This document shows, in pieces, positions 45,268-57,375 of a stretch of 64,000 nucleotides of DNA. This stretch comes from Pseudomonas entomophila (GTDB taxonomy: Bacteria > Pseudomonadota > Gammaproteobacteria > Pseudomonadales > Pseudomonadaceae). The notes under the pieces are model-generated. The model saw only the letters and a program-made list of their open reading frames with translations. It was not told the origin of the DNA and did not search any database. How positions within the stretch are numbered: the stretch's first letter is position 1; each line of letters begins with the position of its first letter. The stretch is taken from the NCBI RefSeq assembly GCF_013523165.1, contig NZ_JAAMQI010000004.1:62001-126000 (forward strand), read 5' to 3'. The position numbers were made by a program, and so were the translations under genes.

Positions 45268-46662
45268 TCACCCTGCCTGGGTCAGCTCGGCCCGTTCTTG
45301 CGCCAGCAGCACCTGCCGATCGGTCTGGCCCAACAGCTGGCTGGTGACCACACCCGCTGCCATCGAACCGTTCACGTTGAGCGCCGTGCGCCCCATGTCG
45401 ATCAATGGCTCGACCGAGATCAGCAGGGCGACCAGCTCGACCGGCAAGCCCATGGCCGGCAGCACGATCAGCGCGGCGAAGGTCGCACCGCCGCCGACAC
45501 CGGCCACACCGACCGAACTCAGGGTGACGATGGCCACCAGCGTCGCGATCCACCATGGGTCCAGCGGGTCGATGCCGACCACGGGCGCGACCATCACCGC
45601 CAGCATGGCCGGATACAGGCCGGCGCAGCCATTCTGGCCGACCGTGGCGCCAAAGGACGCCGAGAAACTGGCAATCGACTGCGGCACGCCAAGGCGCAAG
45701 GTCTGCGCCTCGATGTTCAGCGGAATGCTGGCCGCGCTGGAGCGGCTGGTGAAGGCGAAGGTCAGCACCGGCCATACCTTGCGGAAGAAACGCACCGGGC
45801 TGACGCCGGTCCCGGCCAGGATCAGTGCATGGACCAGGAACATCAGACCCAGCCCCAGGTACGACACCGCCACGAAGCTGCCCAGCTTGAGGATGTCGTC
45901 CAGGTTGGAGCTGGCCACCACCTTGGCCATCAGGGCCAGCACGCCATAGGGCGTGAGTTTCATGACCAGGCGAACCAGGCGGATCACCCAGGCCTGCAAG
46001 GTGTCGATGGCGGACAGGGCCCGCCCGCCCTTGTCGGCGTCATCCTTGATCAATTGCAGCGCCGCCAGCCCGACGAACACGGCGAAGATCACCACGCTGA
46101 TGATCGAGGTCGGTTTGGCCCGTGCCAGGTCGGCCACCGGGTTGCTCGGGATGAACGATAGCAGCAGCTTGGGAATGTCGAGGTTGGCGACCTTGCCGGC
46201 GTATTCGCCATGGATAGTCTGCAGACGCGCCGACTCCTGCGCACCGGCCACCAGCCCTTCGGCGGTCAGGCCGAACAGGTTGGTCAGGACAATGCCGATC
46301 AGCGCCGCGATGGCGGTGGTCAGCAGCAGCGTACCGATGCTCAGCACACTGATGCGGCCCAGCGAAGAGGCGTTGTGCAGACGCGCCACGGCGCTGAGGA
46401 TCGAGGCGAAGATCAGCGGCATGATCATCATCTGCAGCAGGCCGACATAGCCGTTGCCGACCAGGTCGAGCCAGCCGATGGTGGCTTGCAGCACGGGGTG
46501 GCCGGCGCCATAGATCGTGTGCAGGACCACGCCGAAGACCACGCCCAGCACCAGGCCCAGCAGCACCTTCTTGGCCAGGCTCCAGTCAGTGCGGCGGGTT
46601 TGTGCCAGGCCCAGCAACAGGGCCAGGAACGCCAGCAGGTTAAGTGACAACGGCAGGTTCAT
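45268..46662 (-). CDS. Dicarboxylate/amino-acid:cation symporter (L-cystine TcyP-like)
   Basis: A 464-residue membrane transporter of the DAACS family with about eight helices and two re-entrant loops. Motifs near the C-terminus ([58 protein letters not shown]) are those of the cystine-type (TcyP/YdjN) branch rather than the C4-dicarboxylate DctA branch. The start at 46662 has GGAG five bases upstream. Cystine uptake would fit the abundance of sulfur genes in the window, but is inferred from family resemblance. Confidence 0.82.
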   Translation of the reverse strand: MNLPLSLNLLAFLALLLGLAQTRRTDWSLAKKVLLGLVLGVVFGVVLHTIYGAGHPVLQATIGWLDLVGNGYVGLLQMMIMPLIFASILSAVARLHNASSLGRISVLSIGTLLLTTAIAALIGIVLTNLFGLTAEGLVAGAQESARLQTIHGEYAGKVANLDIPKLLLSFIPSNPVADLARAKPTSIISVVIFAVFVGLAALQLIKDDADKGGRALSAIDTLQAWVIRLVRLVMKLTPYGVLALMAKVVASSNLDDILKLGSFVAVSYLGLGLMFLVHALILAGTGVSPVRFFRKVWPVLTFAFTSRSSAASIPLNIEAQTLRLGVPQSIASFSASFGATVGQNGCAGLYPAMLAVMVAPVVGIDPLDPWWIATLVAIVTLSSVGVAGVGGGATFAALIVLPAMGLPVELVALLISVEPLIDMGRTALNVNGSMAAGVVTSQLLGQTDRQVLLAQERAELTQAG

Positions 46663-46851
46663 TGAAGCTCCAGCAATAAAAGGCAGAGGGGGCATCGCCT
46701 CTGTGAGCGAGTGCGAACCGGAAATGCTAACAGGCTGAAATCGAACGGATTTATACCCAAATGGAATGTGCATAGTCGTTTATGGAATAAAGTGCATCAC
46801 CGCTCGAATCTCAAGTCCCCGTTTGGTAGAGAGCAGTGGCTGCTACCGGGC

Positions 46852-46881
46852 AAAAAAAACCGGCGCCCAAGGCGCCGGTTT
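46852..46881 (-). terminator. Rho-independent terminator after ilvD
   Basis: An 11-bp perfect stem (46857-46867 with 46871-46881) closed by a 3-nt loop; on the minus strand it is followed by eight T residues (A-run 46852-46859). It lies 17 bases beyond the ilvD stop. Confidence 0.92.
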
Positions 46882-46898
46882 CTCATGCCGTCAGTACC

Positions 46899-48740
46899 TT
46901 ACAGCCCGTCGAGCATCGCCTTGTTCCGTACCGCACCCTTGTCGGCGCTGGTCGCCAGCAGGGCATAGGCCTTCAAGGCCGTGGTGACCTTGCGTGGCCG
47001 GACTTCGACAGGCTTCCAGCCCTTCTTGTCCTGCTCGATGCGGCGGTGCGACAGCTCCTCGTCGCTGACCAGCAGATTGATCGAGCGATTGGGGATGTCG
47101 ATCAGTACCTTGTCGCCATCCTGCACCAGACCGATGGCGCCGCCTGCTGCCGCTTCCGGCGAGGCATGGCCAATGGACAGGCCCGAGGTGCCGCCCGAGA
47201 AGCGGCCGTCGGTCAGCAGGGCGCAGGCCTTGCCCAGGCCTTTGGACTTCAGGTAGGACGTCGGGTAGAGCATCTCCTGCATGCCCGGGCCACCTTTCGG
47301 GCCTTCGTAACGGATGATGACGATGTCACCGGCCTTCACCTCGTCGGCCAGAATGCCGCGCACGGCGCTGTCCTGGCTCTCGAAGATCTTGGCGGTGCCC
47401 TCGAACACGTGGATCGACTCGTCCACGCCCGCCGTCTTCACCACGCAGCCATCCAGGGCGATGTTGCCGTACAGTACGGCCAGGCCACCTTCCTGCGAGT
47501 AAGCGTGCTCGACGCTGCGGATGCACCCGTGCTCACGGTCGTCGTCCAGCGTGTCCCAACGGGTCGACTGGCTGAAAGCGGTCTGGGTCGGGATGCCGGC
47601 CGGGCCTGCCTTGAAGAAGGTGTGCACCGCCTCGTCATCGGTCTGGGTGATGTCCCACTGGGCGATGGCGGCTGCCATGCTGGGGCTGTGCACGGTCGGC
47701 AGGTCGGTATGCAGCAGGCCGCCGCGGGCCAGGGAACCGAGGATGCTGAAGATGCCGCCGGCGCGGTGCACGTCCTCCATGTGGTACTTCTGGATGTTCG
47801 GCGCCACCTTGCACAGCTGCGGCACGGTGCGCGACAGGCGATCGATGTCGCGCAGGTCGAACTCGACCTCGCCTTCCTGAGCCGCGGCCAGCAGGTGCAG
47901 GATGGTGTTGGTCGAACCACCCATGGCGATGTCGAGCATCATGGCGTTCTCGAACGCCTTGAAGTTGGCGATGCTGCGCGGCAGGACCGAGGCGTCGTTC
48001 TCGCCGTAGTAGCGCTGGCACAGCTCGACGATGGTGCGGCCGGCCTTGAGGAACAGCTGTTCGCGGTCCGAGTGGGTGGCCAGGGTCGAGCCGTTGCCGG
48101 GCAGGGCCAGGCCCAGGGCTTCGGTCAGGCAGTTCATCGAGTTGGCGGTGAACATGCCCGAGCACGACCCACAGGTCGGGCAGGCGCTGCGCTCGTACTC
48201 GGCGACCTTCTCGTCGGAGGCCGAGCTGTCGGCGGCGATGACCATGGCATCGACCAGGTCCAGGCCATGGCTGGCCAGCTTGGTCTTGCCGGCTTCCATC
48301 GGCCCTCCGGAGACGAAGATCACCGGAATGTTCAGGCGCAGGGCAGCCATCAGCATGCCGGGGGTGATCTTGTCGCAGTTGGAGATGCAGACGATGGCAT
48401 CGGCGCAATGCGCGTTGACCATGTACTCGACCGCATCGGCGATGATCTCGCGACTCGGCAGCGAATACAGCATGCCGTCGTGGCCCATGGCGATGCCGTC
48501 GTCGACCGCGATGGTGTTGAATTCTTTCGCCACGCCACCGGCGCGCTCGATCTCGCGCGCCACCAGTTGGCCCAGGTCCTTCAGGTGCACGTGCCCTGGG
48601 ACGAACTGGGTGAACGAGTTGGCGATGGCGATGATCGGCTTCTTGAAGTCGTCATCCTTCATGCCGGTCGCGCGCCACAGGGCACGGGCGCCGGCCATGT
48701 TGCGGCCGTGGGTGGAAGTCTTGGAACGGTAATCAGGCAT
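46899..48740 (-). CDS. ilvD: Dihydroxy-acid dehydratase IlvD
   Basis: A 613-residue iron-sulfur enzyme of branched-chain amino acid synthesis, making the 2-oxo acids from dihydroxy-acids. Cluster ligands are in [13 protein letters not shown] and [15 protein letters not shown]; the N-terminus [20 protein letters not shown] is standard. Length matches the E. coli-type enzyme (616). It works downstream of threonine deaminase (ilvA, also in this window) in isoleucine synthesis. Strong terminator follows. Confidence 0.97.
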   Translation of the reverse strand: MPDYRSKTSTHGRNMAGARALWRATGMKDDDFKKPIIAIANSFTQFVPGHVHLKDLGQLVAREIERAGGVAKEFNTIAVDDGIAMGHDGMLYSLPSREIIADAVEYMVNAHCADAIVCISNCDKITPGMLMAALRLNIPVIFVSGGPMEAGKTKLASHGLDLVDAMVIAADSSASDEKVAEYERSACPTCGSCSGMFTANSMNCLTEALGLALPGNGSTLATHSDREQLFLKAGRTIVELCQRYYGENDASVLPRSIANFKAFENAMMLDIAMGGSTNTILHLLAAAQEGEVEFDLRDIDRLSRTVPQLCKVAPNIQKYHMEDVHRAGGIFSILGSLARGGLLHTDLPTVHSPSMAAAIAQWDITQTDDEAVHTFFKAGPAGIPTQTAFSQSTRWDTLDDDREHGCIRSVEHAYSQEGGLAVLYGNIALDGCVVKTAGVDESIHVFEGTAKIFESQDSAVRGILADEVKAGDIVIIRYEGPKGGPGMQEMLYPTSYLKSKGLGKACALLTDGRFSGGTSGLSIGHASPEAAAGGAIGLVQDGDKVLIDIPNRSINLLVSDEELSHRRIEQDKKGWKPVEVRPRKVTTALKAYALLATSADKGAVRNKAMLDGL

Positions 48741-49238
48741 GAAGCACTCCTGGCGGCTGAATCAGGGTCACAGAAAGGGGAGTGAGCTTCTCTTGTCCTC
48801 GCTGGCCAGGGCCGGTAGCCGTTGGCACGGATGGGGTCGCGGACTGCACGGGATCGCCGTGAGCTCGACCAGAGCTCATAAACCCGCCGGGGATGTCTGG
48901 CGATGAATACCCCGATTCTACACCCCTGACGCGGGGAGGGAACGGTGAGTTGGCGGGCGGGACGCACGCACGGTGACGCGCTCGGGGCTCGCCTCCTGTG
49001 TAGGACGTTTCTGAAAATACGCGAAGTGACGGGTTCGGGGCTGACGCGAACCACCCTTTTCCCTAAGATTGCCGCGCCGCATGTGCGGCTAGACGAGAAA
49101 ACCCTCAATGGACCTTCCCAGTTTCGATTCCTCAGGAATCCGTCATCTGGCACTGAGCGCGCCGTCGCCAGGGCTACCGCCGGCTTGAGCCCGACAGGGT
49201 GAGGTCCGCAGGTGCCTGGACGGCGCCTGGAGACTCTC
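48741..49238. other. 498-base gap between divergent ilvD and mgtE
   Basis: I see no gene that I can support here. The ilvD leader and promoter must lie near 48741-48930. Toward mgtE there is a small hairpin GGTTCG / CGAACC near 49032-49052 followed by CACCCTTTTCCC, and GCCGCA-TG-TGCGGC at 49076-49089. The stretch is long enough for a structured leader controlling mgtE, but it does not match the M-box Mg riboswitch as far as I can judge. Confidence 0.4.
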
Positions 49239-50294
49239 ATGCACCATGATACTCGCTCCACCCTTTCCCCGGACGATCTGCGTCAGGCCGCCCAGGCCCG
49301 TCGCGACCAGCTCCTGCAGCTCGGCCATTACCGCGAAGGCACAGCCGGCGTGCTCATGACGAGCCAGTACTCGAGCCTCGATCATGGGCTACAAGCCAGC
49401 CAGGCCATCGACATGCTGCGGCGCGAGGCCGCCGATGCCGAGACCATCTACCAGTCCTATGTCCTGGACAGCGCCCGCAACCTGCTCGGCACGGTGTCCT
49501 TGCGTGAGCTGATCCTCGCTGCGCCGAACGCGCTAGTGGAACAGATCATGACGCGCGACGTGCTCTGCGTGAGCGTTTCCACCCCTCAGGAGGAGGTGGC
49601 GCGGCTGGTTCGCCAGCACGACCTGCTGGCGGTGCCCGTCATCGACGAGGCAGGTCGGCTGGTCGGGATCATCACCTGTGACGAGGCGATGGACGTGGTG
49701 GTCGACGAAGCCACCGAGGACTTCCACAAAGGCGTCCTGATCACCAACCACATCGGCAACCTGAAGGATGCCACCCTCGGCCTGCTGTACCGCAAGCGGG
49801 TGCTGTGGCTGGTGCTGCTGGTCTTCGGCAACCTGTTTTCCGGGGCCGGGATCGCGGCATTCGAAGACACCATCGCAGCGCACATCGCGCTGGTGTTCTT
49901 CCTGCCACTGCTGGTCGACAGCGGCGGCAACGCGGGCGCTCAGTCCGCGACCTTGATGGTGCGCGGGCTGGCCACAGGCGAGGTGGTGCTGCGCGACTGG
50001 TGCCACTTGCTCATGCGTGAGTCCGGCGTTGCCTTGGCGCTGGGCGGCACCATGGCGGTAGCAGTCGCCGGGCTGGGCATGTTGCGAGGCGGCCTGGACA
50101 TCGCGTTGATCGTTGCCAGCAGCATGTTGGTGATCGTGCTGGTCGGCAGCCTGATCGGCATGAGCCTGCCGTTTCTGCTCAGCCGCCTCAAGCTCGATCC
50201 TGCGACCGCCAGCGGGCCGCTGGTGACATCGATTGCCGATGCAGCGGGCGTGCTGGTGTATTTTGGCATTGCGTCGCAGGTGTTGGACATCTGA
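49239..50294 (+). CDS. MgtE-type magnesium transporter with shortened N-domain
   Basis: A 351-residue MgtE-family protein. Only about 45 residues precede the CBS pair (GVLMTSQYSSLDHG start; VPVIDEAGRLVGIIT and ATEDFHKG end), whereas full-length MgtE has a superhelical N-domain of about 120 residues. The membrane part has about five helices with the family motifs FSGAGIAAFEDT, PLLVDSGGNAGAQSATLMVR and the C-terminal SIADAAGVLVYFGIA. ATG 49239 has GGAG upstream. The transported ion is probably Mg2+; loss of most of the N-domain would weaken the known Mg-sensing gate. Confidence 0.87.
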   Translation: MHHDTRSTLSPDDLRQAAQARRDQLLQLGHYREGTAGVLMTSQYSSLDHGLQASQAIDMLRREAADAETIYQSYVLDSARNLLGTVSLRELILAAPNALVEQIMTRDVLCVSVSTPQEEVARLVRQHDLLAVPVIDEAGRLVGIITCDEAMDVVVDEATEDFHKGVLITNHIGNLKDATLGLLYRKRVLWLVLLVFGNLFSGAGIAAFEDTIAAHIALVFFLPLLVDSGGNAGAQSATLMVRGLATGEVVLRDWCHLLMRESGVALALGGTMAVAVAGLGMLRGGLDIALIVASSMLVIVLVGSLIGMSLPFLLSRLKLDPATASGPLVTSIADAAGVLVYFGIASQVLDI

Positions 50295-50308
50295 GCAGCA
50301 TTGACGTG

Positions 50309-50334
50309 ACGGCCACCCCTTTCGGTGGCCGTTT
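50309..50334 (+). terminator. Terminator after mgtE
   Basis: A 9-bp perfect stem ACGGCCACC (50309-50317) / GGTGGCCGT (50324-50332) with a 6-nt loop and a short TTT, starting 14 bases after the stop. Confidence 0.65.
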
Positions 50335-50485
50335 GCGCTGATCAGCGAGCAGACAAAGGTCGTCTGCCGAGGCAAGGCGGCCAAGACGTTGAAACCGCCA
50401 AGGCTTGCAGGCGCGGGCGCCCGGTCCGGGCGATGAGCCGGCCAGGCCCGTGACGGGAGCGCAACGCCCTGACTGGCAATGCCTG

Positions 50486-51682
50486 TCAGCTATTGGGCAG
50501 CAACCGGCACGTGATGCTCTTGATGTACCGTGTTTCCGGAATCGCCGGGTGCACCGGGTGGTCCGGCCCCTGGCCGCCGCGCTCGAGCAGTTGCAGGTTG
50601 CGGTCCAGGTGACGTGCGCTGGTCAGCAGGATGCCGTTCAGATCGTCCTCGGGCAGGTGCATGGAGCACGAGGCGCTGACCAGGATGCCGTCCTTGGTCA
50701 ACAGGCGCATGGCCTGCTCATTCAGGCGACGGTAGGCGCCTTCGCCGTTCTTCAGGTCCTTCTTGCGTTTGATGAACGCGGGCGGGTCGGCGACGATCAC
50801 GTCAAAGCGCTCCTCAGCGGCTTTTAGTTCCTTGAGCGCCTCGAACACGTCACCCTCGATACACGTGAGTCTGTCGGCGATGCCATTGAGCGCGGCGTTG
50901 CGCTCGACACCGTCCAGCGCGAAGCCCGAGGCGTCCACACAGAACACTTCACTGGCCCCGAATGCACCGGCCTGCACGCCCCAGCCCCCGATGTAGCTGA
51001 ACAGGTCCAGCACACGCTTGCCCTTGACGTAAGGGGCCAGGCGCGCGCGGTTCATGCGGTGGTCATAGAACCAGCCGGTCTTCTGGCCTTCACGCACCGG
51101 CGCCTCGAAGCGCACGCCGTTCTCTTCCAGCGCGACCCAGTCCGGCACCTCGCCGTAGACCGTTTCCACGTAGCGTTGCAGCCCTTCGGCGTCACGTGCG
51201 GCCGAGTCGTTCTTGAACAGGATGCCGCTGGGCTTGAGCACTTGCACCAGGGCCGCGATCACGTCGTCCTTGTGCTGTTCCATGGTGGCCGAAGCCAGCT
51301 GCACCACCAGCACGTCGAAGAAACGGTCGACGACCAGGCCCGGCAGCAGGTCGGAGTCGCCGTACACCAGGCGATAGCAAGGCTTGTCGAACAGGCGCTC
51401 GCGCAGCGACAACGCGACGTTGAGCCGGTGCACCAGCAGGGACTTGTCCAGCGGCAGCTTGATGTCGCGCGACACCAGGCGTGCGCAGATCAGGTTGTTG
51501 GGGCTCAGGGCCACGATGCCGAGCGGCTTGCCGCTGGCGGTCTCGAGGATGGCCTGCTGGCCGGCCTGCAACCCTTGCAGCGGGGTGGCGGCGACGTCGA
51601 TTTCGTTGCTGTAGACCCACAGGTGGCCAGCGCGCAAGCGGCGATCGGCGTTGGCTTTGAGACGAAGGCTGGGCAGGGACAT
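50486..51682 (-). CDS. RlmI-like 23S rRNA (cytosine) methyltransferase
   Basis: A 398-residue class I SAM-dependent methyltransferase. An N-terminal PUA-like domain (LRLKANADRRLRAGHLWVYS) is followed by an EEHEE-type part and a Rossmann domain with VLDLFSYIGGWGVQAGAFGA, the VIVADPPAFIKRKKD motif IV and a catalytic cysteine in SASCSMHLP. This order is that of RlmI, which methylates C1962 of 23S rRNA in E. coli. Paralogues exist, so the exact base is inferred. Confidence 0.88.
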   Translation of the reverse strand: MSLPSLRLKANADRRLRAGHLWVYSNEIDVAATPLQGLQAGQQAILETASGKPLGIVALSPNNLICARLVSRDIKLPLDKSLLVHRLNVALSLRERLFDKPCYRLVYGDSDLLPGLVVDRFFDVLVVQLASATMEQHKDDVIAALVQVLKPSGILFKNDSAARDAEGLQRYVETVYGEVPDWVALEENGVRFEAPVREGQKTGWFYDHRMNRARLAPYVKGKRVLDLFSYIGGWGVQAGAFGASEVFCVDASGFALDGVERNAALNGIADRLTCIEGDVFEALKELKAAEERFDVIVADPPAFIKRKKDLKNGEGAYRRLNEQAMRLLTKDGILVSASCSMHLPEDDLNGILLTSARHLDRNLQLLERGGQGPDHPVHPAIPETRYIKSITCRLLPNS

Positions 51683-51757
51683 GACGTCGCTCCGAAAAAA
51701 AGAGCGGGAGTATAGCGCGTCGGCCGCCGCCCAGGCGCGGCCGACGACAGGCGTCGA

Positions 51758-52294
51758 TCAGGACAGGGCGTCGACGATCGCCTTGTTGAAGGCCGGAATG
51801 TCGTCCGGCTGACGGCTGCTGATCAGGTTGCCATCGACCACCACCTCTTCGTCGACCCACTGGGCGCCGGCGTTGCGCAGATCATCCTGCAGGGTCTTGA
51901 AGCTGGTCATGCGACGGCCGGCGACCAGGCCGCTGGAAATCAGCAGCCAGCCACCATGGCAGATGACGGCCAGTGGTTTCTTGTCGGTGGCATGCTTTTT
52001 CACGATCGCCTGTGCGCCCTCGCTCAGACGAATGGTATCGGAATTCTGCACGCCGCCCGGCAGGACGACGGCGTCGTAGACGTTGGCCTGCGCAGCGTCG
52101 AAGGTGGCATCGACGGCGAAGTCATCTGCAGGTTTGTCGTGGTTCCAGCCTTTCACCTGGCCGGCTTTCTCGCTCAGAATGTCGACGGTGGCGCCTGCTT
52201 GCAGCAAGGCGTCGCGTGGACCGGTAAGCTCGACTTGTTCGAAACCATCGGTGACCAGGAAGGCCACGCGCTTACCGCTCAATGAAGTCGTCAT
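51758..52294 (-). CDS. DJ-1/PfpI-family protein
   Basis: A 178-residue protein of the class I glutamine-amidotransferase-like PfpI group. The nucleophile elbow VICHGGWLL holds the reactive Cys, with FLVTDGFEQVELTGP carrying the usual acidic partner. PfpI-like proteins are variously reported as proteases, deglycases or stress chaperones; no specific activity is claimed. GGAG lies six bases before the start at 52294; upstream in-frame ATGs give a non-homologous extension. Confidence 0.88.
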   Translation of the reverse strand: MTTSLSGKRVAFLVTDGFEQVELTGPRDALLQAGATVDILSEKAGQVKGWNHDKPADDFAVDATFDAAQANVYDAVVLPGGVQNSDTIRLSEGAQAIVKKHATDKKPLAVICHGGWLLISSGLVAGRRMTSFKTLQDDLRNAGAQWVDEEVVVDGNLISSRQPDDIPAFNKAIVDALS

Positions 52295-52432
52295 GAATTG
52301 CTCCTCGGTTTTCAATGGGACCTCAAAGACAGGCCCGCGCCGAGGTCTGAAAGTTCCTGAAACTCAAGTGAGCGGTTAGTGCGCGCCTGGCGTCAGAGGT
52401 TAGAATCGCGTGTCATTACCGAGTAGCCGTTC

Positions 52433-53302
52433 ATGTCCCATCAGGAACTCACCGCCGAGCAGATCCAACAGGCCTTGCAGGGCATCAGCATCCCGCCGCA
52501 GCCGCAGATTCTGGTCGACCTTCAATTCGAGCAATACATGCCCGATCCAGACCTGGGGGCGATCGCCAAGTTGATCTCCCAGGACCCGGGGCTGTCCGGC
52601 GCGCTGCTCAAGCTGGTCAATTCGGCGCATTTCGACCTGTCCAACAAGATCGGCTCGATCCAGCGTGCGGTGAACCTGCTGGGCAGCCGGTCGATCATCA
52701 ACCTGATCAACGCCCAGTCGATCAAGGGCGAGATGAGCGACGAAACCATCGTCACCCTCAATCGGTTCTGGGACAACGCCCAGGACGTGGCCATGACCTG
52801 CCTGACCCTGGCCAAGCGCACCGGGTTGCAGGCCGTCGACGAAGCCTACACCGTCGGGCTGTTCCACGATTGCGGCGTACCGCTGATGCTCAAGCGCTTT
52901 CCCACGTACATGACGGTGCTGGAAGAGGCCTACGCCAGTGCCACTGCCGACTACCGCGTGGTGGACACCGAAAACCGGGCCTTCAACACCAACCATTCGG
53001 TGGTCGGCTATTTCACTGCCAAGTCCTGGCGCCTGCCCGAGCACCTGACCGCGACCATCGCCAACCACCACAACGCGCTGGCGGTGTTTCGCGATGAGTC
53101 ATCGCACAATACCCAGCTCAAGAACCTGCTGGCCGTGCTGAAGATGGCCGAGCACATCTGCGCTTCCCACCAGGTGCTGGGCAACCAGGTCGTCGACCAC
53201 GAGTGGAACGCCATCGCGCCGCTGGTGCTGGACTACATCGGCCTGTCGGAGTACGACTTCGAGAGCCTCAAACAGACCCTTCGTGAACTGAGCGGACGTT
53301 GA
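52433..53302 (+). CDS. HDOD-domain protein
   Basis: A 289-residue cytoplasmic protein filled by one HDOD domain (degenerate HD phosphohydrolase fold): ISIPPQPQILVDL, LISQDPGLSGALLKLVNSA, IQRAVNLLGSRSIINLI, then GLFHDCGVPLML and NHSVVGYFTAKSWRLPEHL. HDOD proteins act in signalling, often without enzyme activity; no partner domain is present. The start of mutM lies three bases after its stop, so the two are cotranscribed. Confidence 0.88.
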   Translation: MSHQELTAEQIQQALQGISIPPQPQILVDLQFEQYMPDPDLGAIAKLISQDPGLSGALLKLVNSAHFDLSNKIGSIQRAVNLLGSRSIINLINAQSIKGEMSDETIVTLNRFWDNAQDVAMTCLTLAKRTGLQAVDEAYTVGLFHDCGVPLMLKRFPTYMTVLEEAYASATADYRVVDTENRAFNTNHSVVGYFTAKSWRLPEHLTATIANHHNALAVFRDESSHNTQLKNLLAVLKMAEHICASHQVLGNQVVDHEWNAIAPLVLDYIGLSEYDFESLKQTLRELSGR

Positions 53303-53305
53303 CCC

Positions 53306-54118
53306 ATGCCGGAATTGCCAGAAGTCGAAACCACACGACGCGGGATCGCACCCTTCCTCGAAGGTCAACGCGTGCAGCGGGTGGTCGTGCGTGACCGCCG
53401 ACTGCGCTGGCCGATCCCCGAGGATCTGGACGTTCGCTTGTCCGGCCAGCGCATCCTGAGCGTGGAGCGGCGCGCCAAGTACCTGCTGATCAACGCCGAG
53501 GCCGGGACGCTGATCAGTCACCTGGGCATGTCCGGCAACCTGCGGCTGGTGGAGCTGGGCCTGGCGCCCGCGCGCCATGAGCACGTGGACATCGAGCTGG
53601 AGTCGGGGATGGCCCTGCGCTATACCGACCCACGGCGCTTCGGCGCCATGCTCTGGAGCCTGGATCCGCACAATCATGAACTGCTCGCGCGCCTGGGCCC
53701 GGAGCCATTGACCGACCTGTTCGACGGCGAGCGCCTGTACCAGCTGTCCCGAGGCCGGGCCATGGCGGTCAAGCCGTTCATCATGGACAACGCCATCGTG
53801 GTCGGCGTAGGCAACATCTATGCGACCGAAGCGCTGTTCGCTGCGGGTATCGACCCACGCCGTGCAGCGGGCGGCATCTCACGGGCGCGCTATCTCAAAC
53901 TGGCCGTGGAGATCAAGCGCGTGCTGGCAGCTGCCATCGAGCGGGGCGGTACGACGCTGCGCGACTTCATTGGCGGCGATGGGCAGCCGGGGTATTTCCA
54001 GCAGGAGCTGTTCGTGTACGGGCGTGGCGGCTTGCCGTGCAAGGTCTGCGCGACGCCGCTGCGTGAGGTACGCCTGGGGCAGCGGGCGAGCGTCTACTGC
54101 CCGCGCTGCCAGCGCTGA
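53306..54118 (+). CDS. mutM: Formamidopyrimidine-DNA glycosylase MutM (Fpg)
   Basis: A 270-residue DNA repair enzyme removing 8-oxoguanine. The mature N-terminus [13 protein letters not shown] provides the catalytic Pro/Glu pair. Lys in RRAKYLLI, the helix-two-turn-helix [12 protein letters not shown] and the C-terminal zinc finger (CKVCATPL ... YCPRCQR) are all intact. Confidence 0.97.
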   Translation: MPELPEVETTRRGIAPFLEGQRVQRVVVRDRRLRWPIPEDLDVRLSGQRILSVERRAKYLLINAEAGTLISHLGMSGNLRLVELGLAPARHEHVDIELESGMALRYTDPRRFGAMLWSLDPHNHELLARLGPEPLTDLFDGERLYQLSRGRAMAVKPFIMDNAIVVGVGNIYATEALFAAGIDPRRAAGGISRARYLKLAVEIKRVLAAAIERGGTTLRDFIGGDGQPGYFQQELFVYGRGGLPCKVCATPLREVRLGQRASVYCPRCQR

Positions 54119-54158
54119 GCACGGGGTGTCTTGAAGGCGGTATGCCCGGCAGGCCGCG

Positions 54159-56151
<1,993 letters not shown>

Positions 56152-56163
56152 CTGGCCCTCTAG

Positions 56164-56302
56164 AGAGCAGGTTTGCTCGCGAGGCAGGCGGCGCCTGACC
56201 GGGCGCTATCGCTGGCAAGCCAGCTCCCACCGGCCCTCATTCCAAGCCGCTGCCTGGCATCAGCCTGCTGACAGGCCTCTGTGGGAGCGGGCTTGCCAGC
56301 GA
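56164..56302. repeat. Cluster of three REP-like sequences
   Basis: A degraded REP near 56164-56181 pairs with an inverted variant ending GCTCCCAC at 56230, and a third (GTGGGAGCGGGCTTGCCAGC, 56281) follows. The block GAGGCAGGCGGCGCCTGA occurs twice (56181 and 56301), so a whole REP unit has been copied. They fill the gap between convergent genes. Confidence 0.78.
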
Positions 56303-56318
56303 GGCAGGCGGCGCCTGA

Positions 56319-57311
56319 TCAGGCCTGCTCGAGCAACCACTGTGGAATGCGCCGTTCCAGGTAGTAAGTGGGGCGCCGTACGCTACCCTCGACGAACCCC
56401 ACGTGTCCGCCACGCTCATGCAGCTCGAAGGACGTGCCGGGCGCCAGTTCCTCCGCCGTCGGCAAGCTGTGGGCGAAGATGAAGGGGTCATCGTGCGCCT
56501 GGATGATCAGGGTCGGGGTCTCGATCTGGCCCAGGTAATAACGGCTGGAGGCCCGCCGATAATAGTCTTGGGCGCTGTCGAATCCATTGAGCGGTGCGGT
56601 GACCTTGCCGTCGAAATCCCAGAACGTGCGCATACGTCCGAGTGGTCCCAGGCGCTCCAGTGCCGCCAGCCCGTCCATCTGGCCCTGTTGGCGCAGGTAG
56701 TCGTGCTTGGCCGACAGGTGCGCTGACAGTTCGCGCATGAAGTGCGCCTGATACACCCTGGAAAACCCCAGCGCGATACGGTCGGCACATTGATCGAGGC
56801 GAAAGGGCACCGACACCGCCACCGCGGCGCGCAAGCCACTGTCCGAGCCTTGTTCACCCAGGTACTTGAGCAGCACGTTACCGCCCAGCGAATACCCCAC
56901 GGCGTACAACGGGGCCAGGGGGCGTGCGCTGCGCAGGTGGTCGACGACCTGCGCCAGGTCTTCGCTGATCCCCGAGTGGTAGCTGCGCGCCAACCGGTTC
57001 GGCTCGCCCGAGCAGCCGCGCCAGTTGACGGCCACGCTGACCCAGCCGAGGGCCGCCAGGGCGCGTTGCAGGCCGATGACGTAGGGCGATTGCGAAGACC
57101 CCGTCAACCCATGCAGCACCACGACCACGGGGGCCTGCGCCGAATGCGGGCCATGCCAGTCCAGGTCGAGGAAGTCCCCGTCGGCCAGCCATAGACGCTC
57201 GCGCGTTCGGGTCAGTCCGGGCTGGCGCCGGATGAACGGCCCCCACAGCGTCTGCAGGTGGGGGTTGCTCAAGCCGATGGCAGGGCGGAAAGAGGATGAC
57301 TCGACGGGCAT
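56319..57311 (-). CDS. YheT-family alpha/beta hydrolase
   Basis: A 330-residue hydrolase. The N-terminal GLSNPHLQTLWGPFIRR is the signature of the YheT/ABHD1 family, the oxyanion region VVVLHGLTGSSQSPY, the nucleophile elbow GYSLGGNVLLKYLGE, Asp in IIQAHDDPFI and His in ERGGHVGFV. Substrate unknown; E. coli YheT is a probable esterase. Start at 57311 has GGAG upstream. Last of six same-strand genes running from the M16 peptidases. Confidence 0.9.
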   Translation of the reverse strand: MPVESSSFRPAIGLSNPHLQTLWGPFIRRQPGLTRTRERLWLADGDFLDLDWHGPHSAQAPVVVVLHGLTGSSQSPYVIGLQRALAALGWVSVAVNWRGCSGEPNRLARSYHSGISEDLAQVVDHLRSARPLAPLYAVGYSLGGNVLLKYLGEQGSDSGLRAAVAVSVPFRLDQCADRIALGFSRVYQAHFMRELSAHLSAKHDYLRQQGQMDGLAALERLGPLGRMRTFWDFDGKVTAPLNGFDSAQDYYRRASSRYYLGQIETPTLIIQAHDDPFIFAHSLPTAEELAPGTSFELHERGGHVGFVEGSVRRPTYYLERRIPQWLLEQA

Positions 57312-57375
57312 GCAGTGGACTCCAGGCGATGCGTGGCAGCATCCCATGGATCGACCCGCCGAGCGAGTGAGCGGT

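Noticed and set aside
46836..48785. A 649-codon plus-strand frame opposite ilvD
   Set aside because: Composition artefact; the minus strand encodes complete IlvD with its terminator.
49000..49238. M-box magnesium riboswitch ahead of mgtE
   Set aside because: I looked for the conserved M-box core and did not find it; only small hairpins are visible.
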